Positions 35,273-47,200 of a stretch of DNA of 64,000 nt are shown here, one piece after another. A model generated the notes under the pieces. The model was not told where the DNA came from. It did no database searches and saw only the letters and a list, made by a program, of their open reading frames with translations. The DNA comes from Leucaena leucocephala (taxonomy: Eukaryota; Streptophyta; Magnoliopsida; Fabales; Fabaceae). The stretch's first letter is position 1; each line of letters opens with the position of its first letter. Location of the stretch: positions 19,983,989-20,047,988 of the forward strand of contig CM073537.1 of assembly GCA_037074615.1 (NCBI GenBank), read 5' to 3'. The translations under genes and the position numbers were made by a program.

Positions 35273-35612
35273 ATGTCAAGCTGCCCAGGTTATTCCTTTT
35301 CCTAAAGCGCTCTCTTAATTATTAGCTCTCTCTTTATATGCATATATATGCATGCACGCACGTATGGGAATGAATTAAAAGGTGATATATATATATACAT
35401 ATGATGTTTAATTTACAGGGAAGAGTTCGTGGCCAGAATTAGAGGGGACAAACGGAGAAGCGGCGAAGGTGATAATAGAGAGGGAAAATGGAAGAGTGAG
35501 AGCCACCACCGTGAAAGAAGGTTCTGTTGTCACTGCTGATTTCCGATGCGACCGAGTGCGCGTCTTTGTGAACAACCAGCAAATTGTCACCCAAGTCCCC
35601 CAAATTGGTTAA
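35273..35612 (+). CDS. Potato-type-I (I13) proteinase inhibitor 4
   Basis: Two exons, 35273-35288 and 35419-35612 (GT-AG, same phase), 69 residues. Motifs are MSSCPGKSSWPELEG, a helix AAKVIIERENGRVRA, the loop SVVTADFRCDRVRVFV and the end QVPQIG. P1 is Ala. Unlike copies 1-3 it keeps the second loop-bracing Arg (DRVRVFV) and so looks like the more ancestral form. Its flanks do not share the duplicated unit of copies 1-3, so it is the oldest member of the cluster. The two cysteines are conserved. Confidence 0.9.
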
Positions 35613-36586
35613 CTTATCCCTCATACCCGGCCCTCTCATTTCACATTAAGCTTTCCCTTATGCCTCCTTAATTTGCTTCTCTTTATTATTATTACCACCT
35701 GTGCTTTTTATTCATATGTTTTGCTGCTTACCATTGTATCCTTTCTTTCTTTATTTCCCATTCCAATCATAATTAATAACTCTTAATTATCCCATTAGTC
35801 CATTACATTAATATTCTTCTTCTTCCAACATTCAAGATGGATGATTCTATCATTATTCATTATCGATTGCTTAAATTTAATTTTCTCTCATATTTTTCTC
35901 CGGATTGTGGGGGCAAAAATGAGAAGAGAAAGCCATATATATATATATATGTATATATAATCTGCAGGCTAATAATAACAACACATTTGAATAGACTGAA
36001 AAACATTAATCTCACTGTTTTCTGTTCTTTTTATCTTTAAAATATACTCAAATGGATTATTCGCAAACAATATTTATTCGAATGTGCGGTGAATTTTGTG
36101 TATTGCGTGTCGTGAAGTGTAAAATTGTAAGAATATATGATTCATGATTTGTATATAATTCACTTAATCACTTGGATTTTTATGTTACAGAAAATCTGTG
36201 TGAAGTCACATTACTCCATATTTATACATAGCTTGATTATTTATTTAACATTTATCATGATATTGACGATTTCTTTTAAAAATCGGAAACAAAAAATCAT
36301 CACAATGATCGTACCAGTAAGCACCGGATAATTAAGATCTGCCGGGATGATATATGTCAGCTCTTTTGTTTATGAATGAATTTAAGAAACCTACGCAATA
36401 ATTAAGAAAATAATGTTCTTACTTCTGACTTCTGAGTTATACCTGCTCTTCCATTTTTTTTATCCAAAAATTAAAATAGTGTTAAAAAGAATCTACCCAT
36501 CTCAAATTAAAATTAAGATAATATACATTATGAAACCTGCCATTCATAAAATACATTTTTTATTATTTATCCATTGTTACACATAT
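35613..36586. other. AT-rich intergenic, no gene seen
   Basis: It holds the 3' flank of inhibitor 4, a short (TA)n run near 35936-35958 and AT-rich sequence up to the LINE target duplication. No conserved coding segment is seen. Confidence 0.6.
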
Positions 36587-38396
36587 AACAAGACACTTGG
36601 ATACAACAACAACAACAACAACAAAGCCTTTTCCCATTAAATGGGGTCGGCTACATGGATCATACGACGCCATTGTGCTCTGTCAAAAACTAAATCCTTG
36701 GATAGGTTATTGACCAGGAGATCCCGCTCAATGACCTCGTTGAGCGTTCTCTTTGGCCTTCCTCTACTCCTTTTAACCGGACTCCATACTATTTGATCCA
36801 CCCTCCTCACCGGCGCATCCCTTGGCCTTCTTTGTACGTGTCCAAACCACCTAAGACGGTTCTCCACTATTTTCTCCGCAATAGGTGCCACTCCAACTCT
36901 TCCCCGTATTTGTTCATTACGAATCTTATCTTTTCTTGTATGCCCACACATCCATCTCAACATCCTCATTTCGGCTACCCCAACTTTATGCTCTTGTTGT
37001 CCTTTTAAAGCCCAACATTCACTTCCATAAAGCATTGCTGGTCTTATAGCAGTACGATAAAACTTTCCTTTTAATTTATCTGGTACTTTCCGATCACATA
37101 TAACCCCAGTAGCCTTTCTCCATTTAAACCACCCAGCCTGGATTCTATGATTAACATCCTCCAAAATTTCACAATCTTTCTGTATAATTGATCCCAAATA
37201 TTTGAACTTATCTATTTGTGGAATAACTTGATCTCCTAATCTGACCTCCAAATTACTTCTAACTTGCCTCTTAGAAAAATTACAATGCATGTATTCAGTC
37301 TTACTTCTACTCAGACGAAAACCCTTCGACTCTAAAGTACTTCTCCATAACTCAAGTTTAAAATTGATCTCTTCTCTTGACTCCGCCATAAGAACTATAT
37401 CGTCCGCAAAAAGCATGCACTTAGGGATTTCGTCTTGAATAGGCTTAGTTAGAACATCCACTACCAGATTAAATAAATAAGGACTCAAAGATGATCCCTG
37501 ATGTAGACCAATCTTTATGGGAAAATCCTTTGTTTCTCCCTCAGACGTTCTTACAGTAGTAGTTACCCCTTCATACATATATTTTATTGCTTTGATATAT
37601 GCTATCCGTACACCTTTCTTTTCCAAAGCTTTCCAAAGCACCTCCCTTGGCACTCGATCATACGCTTTTTCTAAATCAATGAAGACCAAATGCAAGTCTC
37701 TTCTTTTGGTCCGATACTTTTCCATTAACCCCCTTAATAAATAAATCTCCTCCATTGTAGACCTACCTGGCATGAAACCACACTGATTCTCCGTAATATC
37801 AGTCTCTAATCTCAACCTGTGTTCAATTACCTTTTCCCATAACTTCATAGTGTGACTCATAAGCTTTATCCCTCTATAATTTGCACAATTTTGAATATCC
37901 CCTTTATTTTTATAGATAGGAACTAAAGTACTTTTCCTCCAATCATCAGGCATTTTCTTAGAACTTAAAATCACATTAAAAAGTTTAGCAAGCCACACCA
38001 CCCCCGTTTCGCCTAAACACTTCCAAACTTCAATAGGAATCCCGTCAGGTCCAACCGCTTTATTATTTTCCATTTTCTTAAGCGCCTCTTTAACCTCGCC
38101 AACACGGATCCTACGGTAAAATGCCAAATTTGGTTCAACTTCTCGTGTTAAATCTCCTAACTCATAACTCGACCCTCCTCCCTCGTCATTAAACAATTTG
38201 TAAAAATAAGTCTCCCACCGTTCTTTAATATCACCATCTACAACCAAAACCTTGCCTTCTTCATCTTTAATACATCGTACTTGATCCAAATCCCTCGATT
38301 TCCTTTCCCTGTCTCTTGCAATCTTATAAATCTTTCGTTCTCCCGACTTTGTCCTTAACTCCTTATAAAATTTCTCAAAAACAAGACACTTGGATA
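36587..38396 (-). mobile_element. 5'-truncated RTE-type LINE with 17-bp target duplication
   Basis: The element proper is 36604-38379, on the minus strand. Flanking copies of AACAAGACACTTGGATA (36587-36603 and 38380-38396) are identical, the mark of target-primed insertion. The 3' end is a (TTG)n tail, read as CAACAACAAC at 36604 on the plus strand, which is typical of RTE-clade elements rather than poly-A LINEs. The endonuclease half is missing, as is usual for 5' truncation. Confidence 0.93.
36637..38379 (-). CDS. RTE LINE reverse transcriptase (C-terminal ~580 residues)
   Basis: The uninterrupted frame encodes the reverse transcriptase half of the LINE protein. Motifs in order: NKAVGPDGIPIEVWK, NYRGIKLMSHTMKLWEKVI, NQCGFMPGRST, LVFIDLEKAYDRVPREVLW, GLHQGSSLSPYLFN and MLFADDIVLMAES with the catalytic aspartates. 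The C-terminal domain follows with LYGSECWALKG and the conserved RRMIHVADPI end. The start was lost by truncation; the frame stays open 36 bases further into host DNA to an ATG at 38415. Only about 33 bp lie between the stop and the tail, normal for RTE. The clean frame suggests a recent insertion, but without endonuclease it is not autonomous. Confidence 0.9.
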   Translation of the reverse strand, partial: FEKFYKELRTKSGERKIYKIARDRERKSRDLDQVRCIKDEEGKVLVVDGDIKERWETYFYKLFNDEGGGSSYELGDLTREVEPNLAFYRRIRVGEVKEALKKMENNKAVGPDGIPIEVWKCLGETGVVWLAKLFNVILSSKKMPDDWRKSTLVPIYKNKGDIQNCANYRGIKLMSHTMKLWEKVIEHRLRLETDITENQCGFMPGRSTMEEIYLLRGLMEKYRTKRRDLHLVFIDLEKAYDRVPREVLWKALEKKGVRIAYIKAIKYMYEGVTTTVRTSEGETKDFPIKIGLHQGSSLSPYLFNLVVDVLTKPIQDEIPKCMLFADDIVLMAESREEINFKLELWRSTLESKGFRLSRSKTEYMHCNFSKRQVRSNLEVRLGDQVIPQIDKFKYLGSIIQKDCEILEDVNHRIQAGWFKWRKATGVICDRKVPDKLKGKFYRTAIRPAMLYGSECWALKGQQEHKVGVAEMRMLRWMCGHTRKDKIRNEQIRGRVGVAPIAEKIVENRLRWFGHVQRRPRDAPVRRVDQIVWSPVKRSRGRPKRTLNEVIERDLLVNNLSKDLVFDRAQWRRMIHVADPI

Positions 38397-39589
38397 TTTT
38401 AAAAAAATTATTCAAACTTGATTTTGTTTACCAGCAACGCCTACGAATTTATTTCACAGATATCAATAAAAAACGAGGACTTTGATAATGCGAAGACAAT
38501 AAGATAACCACAGATTAGTTTTTGAGGCTAAAATATGAACGTGGGCTATCAGTGGGACCTTTGGATCTTCGAATGAATTCCTTTTCCATAACCGTAAGCG
38601 ATAACTACAAAGTCAATCTGAATAATATGGCTTCAAACTCGTTTAATTTGACTTTTTGAATTTCATGCTTACGAATTTTTTTTTTTCAATTCAAAAGACA
38701 AGACCAGAGTGCTCTAATGTACGTATCAAACCTTCATAAATTCAATATCCCGATAAGCAAGTCATTTTGAATATCTTTTATTCTGGAAAATCGTTTGTGT
38801 TTAATTATCAAAATTGATTAACAACAACTTAGGAATGCATATACTCTTTTGAAAATTGATTCTTTGTAGTTGGAGAAAATATGACATAGAATGGTGAACT
38901 GAAATATGAAATTCGCACCTTTTACTTTTAATCTGTTTAATTTCCGGTTGGAATTAGTGATCGATGAATAAATAACTAGGTATATTCTTATTTTTAGACT
39001 TACTTGGTATTGCAAGTCACCGATTAAAGAGTTGATTTTGTTTAAGGTTGGAATTAGTTTAGTACATTCATTTAGGTTAGGCTGCGGTCAAACTGTCGTG
39101 CTAACATCATGTTTATTAGTTATCAATATTATTCCAAATCCAAGTTGGATTAACACGCTACTCCATACGATAAGTACACAATTATATACGCATCCACCTA
39201 ACTTAATTAAAGAATTAGGCACAATTAATTAACTAACTTTGTATTCAAAAATCAAAAGTACAAAAAAATATTTTATTCCGACGAACAAGAGATGGCCAAT
39301 GATTTAGTGAATGGAATCACTGTACATAAATTGTAGTGTATACAATCTCCATGCTGTGCAAAATTTTGCTAATAAGAGAGCAAAAAACTATCTTACGTGA
39401 TACAAATTATAACAGCAAAGCTTATGTGTGTGTATGGAGACTGGAGAGGCTCAACTTCTTAAGAGGATGAGCTTTCTATTATATTTTTCTCGCTTAAAAT
39501 GAAAAATATACAATTAATAAATCAATAGACTGTGCGCCTTGTGTGTGGATGAACAAGCTAAGCTACCTATAGTTGGTTCCCATGTAGCT
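38397..39589. other. Intergenic, no gene seen
   Basis: AT-rich single-copy-looking sequence. It ends with the 3' flank of the minus-strand peptide gene at 39590. Confidence 0.6.
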
Positions 39590-39880
39590 TCAACGGTTCG
39601 CTGCCATGCCAGATGGGCCTGTATGATGGGGATAGGCAGCACCACCACCATGGAGGCGGAAAGCCTTGCCGGCAACGTTCATTTCATTCACCGGAGGGCA
39701 ACGGTTCCCGCCGGTTCCGGGGATGAATGTGCAACCAGAAGGCCCAGATGGAGGAACAGGACCTTTCTCAAGGGACTGCAACCAAAGTTGTTTCTCCTCA
39801 TTCAAAATCCTACCAGCTTGGTTCTGCTGGACATGCATGAGCGTAAGAAGTAGCAAAAGAAGCTTGAGGAAATCCTTCAT
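39590..39880 (-). CDS. Small secreted two-cysteine peptide precursor, CTNIP/SCREW-like
   Basis: Intronless, 96 residues. A hydrophobic signal peptide (FLKLLLLLLTLMHV) is followed by a polar linker (ILNEEKQLWLQSLEKG). The C-terminal part has PPSGPSGCTFIPG, then TGGNRCPPVNEMNVAG, and ends HHTGPSGMAANR. Two cysteines six residues apart (C-TFIPGTGGNR-C region) with the order Cys-Thr-x-Ile-Pro recall the CTNIP/SCREW phytocytokines, which in Arabidopsis act through the receptor kinase HSL3 in immunity and water-loss control. I chose the ATG at 39880 because the signal peptide begins there and a TATA box lies 65-72 bp upstream; the longer frame to 40006 would cross that TATA box. The family match is by motif shape only; a PIP- or CEP-like peptide is an alternative because of the SGPS element. 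Confidence 0.6.
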   Translation of the reverse strand: MKDFLKLLLLLLTLMHVQQNQAGRILNEEKQLWLQSLEKGPVPPSGPSGCTFIPGTGGNRCPPVNEMNVAGKAFRLHGGGAAYPHHTGPSGMAANR

Positions 39881-39944
39881 TGGGTGTTCAAGAATAGGAA
39901 CATATACACCAATAGATGAAGCGTAATAATCACAATATGGTAAG

Positions 39945-39952
39945 TATTTATA
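39945..39952 (-). promoter_or_regulatory. TATA box of the peptide gene
   Basis: The minus strand reads TATAAATA in CACTATAAATACTTAC, predicting a start of transcription near 39915 and a leader of about 35 nt. Confidence 0.7.
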
Positions 39953-41234
39953 GTGATGGATAGCCTTGAGGTTTGGTGACTTTTCTCGGGATTTTGATTG
40001 GTTCAATGATTTTGACTTTTGAAAACTACAAAAGACTACATTTCTTTGTTTTTATTTCTAAATTTCTACGAAATTGATTGGGTTATAACCTGGAACCTGC
40101 ACTGAAGAGTTTCTGTTTTACTTGCCATTGAGATCCATTTGCCTTCCATTCCACGTTATAATTAAAAGATGTTTATCACTTTATCCATTAATTTCTATAG
40201 TTGAAAGTTAGTTAAATTAATTAATATACTATTTTTTTTCTAAAATATTATCATCATCTTCCTTAACTCCCTTATTTAATTATTGTTGAGAGAGTATTAA
40301 TAGAGGTAATATAGTAAAAATTGATAAATATAGAAAATATGTCTCATATTTATAATCAAAATTAATTCTTTATTTAAATCTTATATTAATAATCGAATAA
40401 GTATTTATTTTTATGGAGTCTCTGGGGGACAATATTCCTCCCAATATTGGCGTATCAAACACGTTTATTAAATTACACTAAAGAAATTAAATGGTCAACT
40501 ATTCAATGGTTGTATTTGCTGGATTTGTACCCAACTCTGGTGTGACATGGCCATTGGCCACGTAGGTTTGCATGAAGTATTTCTTGGTTTACGAATCAAC
40601 GGTAAAATATGTGGGAGCGAAGACCAGATTGCCTAAAGTTTCAACAACATGACGCCATGCATATGAAGACGAGTTTTTGTAATTTATATACACAAGGCCA
40701 CTAAAAATGATGAACTACCCAACAATCCCCTTTGGAGGCACTAAGTAGACATAATGGATCTAAAACTCAACCTCTCCACGTAGTGAACTTCTAAAGTAGA
40801 AGTGTAAAAGCATTTGCGCGAGAGAATTCTTCCATAATTAGCTTTTTTTCTTTTTGGCACGATAAGATATTCTCATGTGTGCTTGAATGTTAATTTTGAA
40901 AGTTGAGAGAAAAATAGAACGAAAACTATTCCTCAAAAATCGAGAGGAAATATCGACGACCCTTCGTTCTCAACTCCTGAAACAAAATATTGAATGGAAC
41001 GTTTCCTTCTCTCGAATTCTACTGTAGTCTCAAAGCAAGGAAGAGGGCATGTGAATAAAGTAAAACTTCAGAAAAACACTAGAACCAAATAAACTCGGAA
41101 CAATCTTTACAAAATGTTTGCTCAACAAAGGGGATTTCAACCTCACTCCAATCTAAAAGACCCAACGATTTCCTGGAATACATTATACACTTTAGTGCCC
41201 ACTACTTTATGGACAACCTTCATCTTTTGCCTCT
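39953..41234. other. Intergenic, no gene seen
   Basis: Promoter side of the peptide gene and 3' flank of the TRAF1 gene. AT-rich, with nothing recognisable. Confidence 0.6.
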
Positions 41235-44200
41235 CTAAGGACCATTTGAGGGCCGGAACACAGTATAACCATTGACACCACATGCCATATTTGAATAATC
41301 TGGGTAGTATGGGTACCCATCACTCTCTGTGTTTCTCATGCCGAGAAATGGTACATCAGAACCAGCCACCTGCCACTGGTTTTGAATCAACCCATCCACT
41401 TGCCCATTTAAATAGGGCACTGTGCTTCCCTGCGGAACATAATCCGTGACTGTGTCAAAATGTGTGCTGGATGGGCTGTACCCTCTCTGAAACCTGTGCT
41501 CATGATAACTCCGTGACCGCTCAAACCTGCAAGAACCGGTTGAGGATCCTAAATCATCACGTGTACCCAAGTCTGAGGGATAAGTGAATTGCCGATTTAG
41601 TAACTGTGGTCCATTACTGTGAGACTGGAAGACTGAGCCTTCCTGGGCTACACTCCCAATACCATGTTCATCATCGAGCAAGTCATTGATGATATCCAGG
41701 TGTGGAAACTCATCTGCCAACAAACCTTGGGCATGACGGCATGATGAGCCAGCTGGAAACTCAGTGGCGATGTTGCCTAGAGATCTACTGTTCATCAGCC
41801 TGTACATGTCAAGGTTTTGAACATCATCAAGCGGGGAAGGCGGATCATAGTGCATGCCCCTGGCGCCTTCTTTTTGAGAACTCTCAATCAACTGGGGCCC
41901 ATTCTGTAAAACATCTCTAGGGTCCATGCCAAAAGAAACACCCTGCTGGCCAGTATTAGAATTGATTCTGTCAGAGCCCCGGGGCAAAAATATTGATGAC
42001 GAGGATGCCAAAGAAGGTGATTGCGAAAAGCCAGGTGACGAATTAACTCCCGAAGTTGAAGAATTGGAATAAGGGAGACTGGCTGCAGTTGAGGCCACAG
42101 AATTGCCCATTATGGCATTTCGGTAGGACTGGGGAACATAACTATGGGTAGCCGGTGATGGGTCAGGACCCAACCTGCCAACTGCACTCACTGAGCGCAC
42201 AATTGGAGGAGCTGTTTGAACCATAGAAACAACAGGACCAGTTGGCCGGGGACCAGGAACTAAAGGAGCACTGGAAGGCCTTGACAACATAGGGACTTGT
42301 GATCTTTCACTACCTTTAACAGTTGCAGTCCTCAGTATCTCAATTTTGGGCACAATAATTGTCGGTGATGCAGGGGTGAAGGTTGGAGATGCATCTTTAT
42401 CAGACTGTTGGGAGCCACCTGAAGATGGTTTTCTGACATGGGCATTATCTATGGTAGCACTAGTCTGATTTTCTGATTTTACTGGAACATATGGTGGCAG
42501 ACTTCTTGGGGGACTATTAGGTGAGGATGGTACTGCTGATGTCTTCTCTTTATCAATGTCAACTTGTTCTTTGATGCTATGTTTCTTCTGCAGTGCAAAA
42601 TCTTCTTCCTATCATTAGAAAAACAAATGCCACTGAGATCAAGTTCAAAACGTAATAACGAGAAACACAACATATTTAATATAAAATGAAGTCAATATCC
42701 AACACCCCCCCCCCCCGGCCAAAAGAAAGAAAAACAAAAACTGAATGAACTTTCAATGCAACTGCCATAACCAATTTAATCCTTTTCCAGATTAGTCTAG
42801 GGTGCCATTTCTTCATGAACAGAATTTTACAGCACATATCTACTTCGGCAATGCTAGATGTATGCACAGGTCAGTAATGAAAGAAATGAAAAGTTTGAGA
42901 AGGATCCCTGTCAATTTTTATCTCTGTGTACCTGATCTGATGGGAATGACAGAAGAATTGGAAAAGTTCATCTCTCAATTACAATCAAGAAATAGATATA
43001 ATATACACCTCTTGCTATGATTACCAGAGCCAACAAATCATTGTTCAAGATGGAGAACGAAAATATCACCAATTTGTCTGAGCTTATTCCTTGAGAATAA
43101 AATTATTTTCATCACATTTTAATGTAATGAGAGAGGAAGAAACTAATAGGATCTCTCCCTCCTCCAAATTTTAGTCAAATATATAAGACCTTTAATTAGA
43201 TCTTTTGAAGGTGATCTCCATTAGCAGACTATTGATTGGAACAAAGATTAAATAAATTTTCAAAATATCTCATGATAGAGTAATGCTTAATATTGAAGAG
43301 CCAAAAAAAAAATCTCTGAACATTATAATATTTGTACTAGATATGTGTCTAAACAAAGGCAGGGATAAACCCACCTTTTTCACAACATGGTGCTCAAGCG
43401 ACTTCATCCTATCCTGTGAGGAAATTTCAGCACCCTCACACTCAGATTCACCAACCTTGCCACTTCCCAACTCTTCATTAGTATCCCCAGCATCTGGAGC
43501 AGAACCAGATGGCTGAATATCAATCTCACTTGACCAACTCCCACCATCACTTGTAGCTTTACCCCGTTGATTTTTACCTCTACATGTAAAAAGTGGAAAT
43601 CAATATTATTGCATATCATTGATATTCATCCACCCCGGAGAAAATTAGGTTATATACTTACCTGATAGGTGACTTTTGGACTTTGTGGTTTGAGAAAGAC
43701 TTTTGCTTATAGGAAGCATTCATGACCACTGATGGCATTGAATCAGTAGAACATGTTGAAGAACTATCATCCATCACCGAACTGCCCCTTTTCTCAGCCA
43801 CACCATTTTGTCCTGATGAAAGACTAGTGATACCATTGCCACTAGCCTCAGTTGAAGGATGAACTTCTGATGCATCAGTATCCCAATTAACAAGACTAGC
43901 ATCTCTGTCTTCTGAATCAGGTTGAAGCACTTCAGTAACTCTATCCACCGAATCAGAGACATCAGAAACATCTTCCAGGATATCAGGCTTTTCAGCAATA
44001 ATCTGCACATCTTCAATGTTAGAATCTTTTTTCTCATCAAGAGGGCTGTCTTCTAGGTGCTTCTCATTTACAGCAACAATAGGTCTCTCCTCCCTCCCTT
44101 TGTCCTTCCCTTTCCGATTGTTCCGTTTTTGTTTGGTCTGTAACAAGAAGAAAGGACTGTCTGTCAGAAATTAAAAGGCATACGCACAGACAACTCTTAC

Positions 44201-47200
44201 AAACACCTTGAAAACTGCAATTTAGATATAAGACCTGTTTCTTCTTTGACTTCTTTTCCTTCTCGTTTACTCCCCGCCTTGCTTTCTGTTCACTTTCAGC
44301 CTGCCATGCCGCCTCTTCTTCACGGATGAGCTCTTCCTGTCTTTTCAAAGCAACAGCTTCCTGGTAAGCAACCTCAATTTTGTTGCTGCATTGATGGAGA
44401 AAACTATTAGCATATCATAACCTGAGAAGCATATCCTACAATTAATGAATCAAACAATATAAACATGTACACTATACATAAAAGGAATGGCCACTAGACA
44501 GCAATAATTATACCATTCTTTTCCTCTTAATATGGTATATATTTGACAAAACCAACTGTTAGCTTTTCTCAATAAACATGTACACTACACATAAAATACA
44601 TGATATGGGATAGCATCAAAATCAGGCTGATGGGACTTGGAGGATTCTATTTCCTAAGTATTCAAGAACGTTTAGAGAGGTCCACAAAATATTCAGGAGG
44701 GTATACAACTTAATAGTCAAAGAGGACATGCAACAGGTAGTTAAGCCAAAATATGTGAAGATTCCCAGAACTAATTGCACATGCTACCTGAATATATGGG
44801 CAAGGACAAATATTTCAACAGTCCTACGACCTAATTCTGTAAGACGTCTTTCATCACGCTCAATAGAATCTTTATTGAAGTCCTCCCCAGAGTTTCCATC
44901 CTGCAAAAAAGGCAGAAATTGCTCCAGTCATCAAGATAAATCAACAGGTGCCACACCCATAACCTTCAAGGAAAAAAAATTTACCAGACGCAATCAATCA
45001 CAAATTGAGGAATAGATGCTACCCCCGAAAACATTTAAAAGAGAGAAGCCCACATGCAATCTATACCAAACATGTAAAATAAATAAGGACCATGTTTATT
45101 CATCAGCATGAACTACTGTTCATATGCCCGGGGGGTTGGCTGCGGCGCATGAGTTTCTTTGTTAAATTTGGGATCCTTAAATTAAAGGATTTTTATGGCT
45201 GTAGCTGATAAAGTCAGATTATATGAACTAAAAAATAACTCTACCCAGGTTTAGACCAGAAGAAACATCTTTTCAGATCTCTTCCGTACATTCCTTTACT
45301 CTATAACCATCTCTTAAATTACCATCACATTTCTAAAGCGCTTGCCTCACATAACCATTCAACCGCATGATTCCTCATTTATTTTAACACAAATTCTGTA
45401 TCTCACCTTTGTCCGATTTTGAGGACCCTTCTCATCTTTTGGAGGCAATGGCTCTACAGCAGCCCTCTCAAGTAACAGTAAAACATCATCCACCAGTACA
45501 AACATATCTTTCTCAACACAAACAATTGGTGCTGGCATTTCTTCAGCATCCAAGAACTTTATCCTACCTTTCTTGCTCTTAGTCTGGCCTTCAAGAGCCT
45601 TCAACCCACTATACAAAGAATCCATCACCAAGGTTGAAGTCACCTCTTTTTCTATAAAGAAATGTTTTACAACTACTTTCAAAATTACATCTGTCTTTTC
45701 CCTAGACATGCGGCGCCTGGAGTTTTGCTCAATTCCAAGCCAGAAAGCACAGAAGCTGCGATCATTGCAAATTATACTTTGATCAGAAAATAAAATCAGA
45801 CAACAGAAAGTAAATATTGAGCGTAAGTACAACCAACCCCACTCCCTGAAAAAAGAAGAACAACATACAATCTGCAGATTGAATTTTGACATTCAAAATT
45901 CAATCTATAATATACGCATAGCATACACATACACAAAATCATAGATTACATGTCAACATGAAATTGGCAACATGACAAAATACGGTCTAAACCTGATATA
46001 ACAACAGCCATCAACTTCCTATCATCTGTTATTTTCTTATATGCTCACCATTAGTCACTTTCCAGGATTATAGGGGTATTCAACCACTCCAAACATTAAT
46101 TTGTCATTTCATGAGTGATAGTACCCAAATGTATCACGTTTGACAAAGTAACAATTTTTTCTTCTCATACACAATTGCAGATGGACAACCCCACTTAGTA
46201 GGATAAGCCTCGTTATTATTGTGTACACACCATTACATGTTCCATACCCTCATGCTTCAAAATTTCAAAAGCAAGCATAAAGTACCTTGACCACCAAGCT
46301 TTATCCTCTAACAACTTCCCAAGTTTGCTTCTTCTCTCTTCAACAAAACGACGGCAAATTTGTTCTACATTTGTCAAATATACCCTAACAAGTTCTCTCC
46401 TATACTGACAATCAAGACAACGAAAAGGCCTGTCCGCTTTCTCCCTGTGAATCAGAAACAAACAAAAAAAGATTATGCATCTGAACCAAAAGTTTGAAGC
46501 AGCAAAGAAAGCTTAGTCTGTTAAGAGAAGCAAGAGATCAACCATTAAAAAAAATAAAACTGATATTTTATATAATTGTTATAGGCATTCCTAAATTACT
46601 ATAAATCTTGAATTTCCTCCACAGAATGAAAGCTTTCCATTTAATCTCATCTTTCCACCATAATTCTACAAATTTAATGTTTTCTTATCGAACATTTGAT
46701 TGACGTTATCTTTATTTCCCATCACTTTCCTAACTACTACCACAACAATCAATATGCAGACGTGCAACTCATGAATCTAAGCTTAAGCCCACTGTGATGT
46801 AATTGCTCCAAAACAGGTCACCTCAAACATTAGGCAAGAAGCAAAAGGCCACAAGTAACTTTACACTTATAACTAATAATCCAAGTATTCCAAGATGACG
46901 ACGACGACAAGTATTCCAAGACAAGCAATAAAAATCATAATTGATTTAAATCTGAAATGAACTGTTCAAATATTTGAGTCATTAACTCATAGAAGTTCCC
47001 TTGGTAACAAGATGTCAATTTCAACGGATTGTCCTATCATTCTGCCATAAGCATCAAGTAGGCAAGCTGGAAAAGGGAATGTTCTAAGGATTCAAATCTT
47101 CAGTACCATGTAAAGGAGAACAGTGGAGAGAACCTAAAAGTTTAAAGAACATAGACATCAAGTGTGTGAATAATTACATGGAGTCATGATGCTAGTCCCA

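Noticed and set aside
42705..42716. Poly-C run considered as a G-quadruplex element
   Set aside because: A single homopolymer run without separated G tracts on the other strand; more likely a simple repeat or a read-length artefact.
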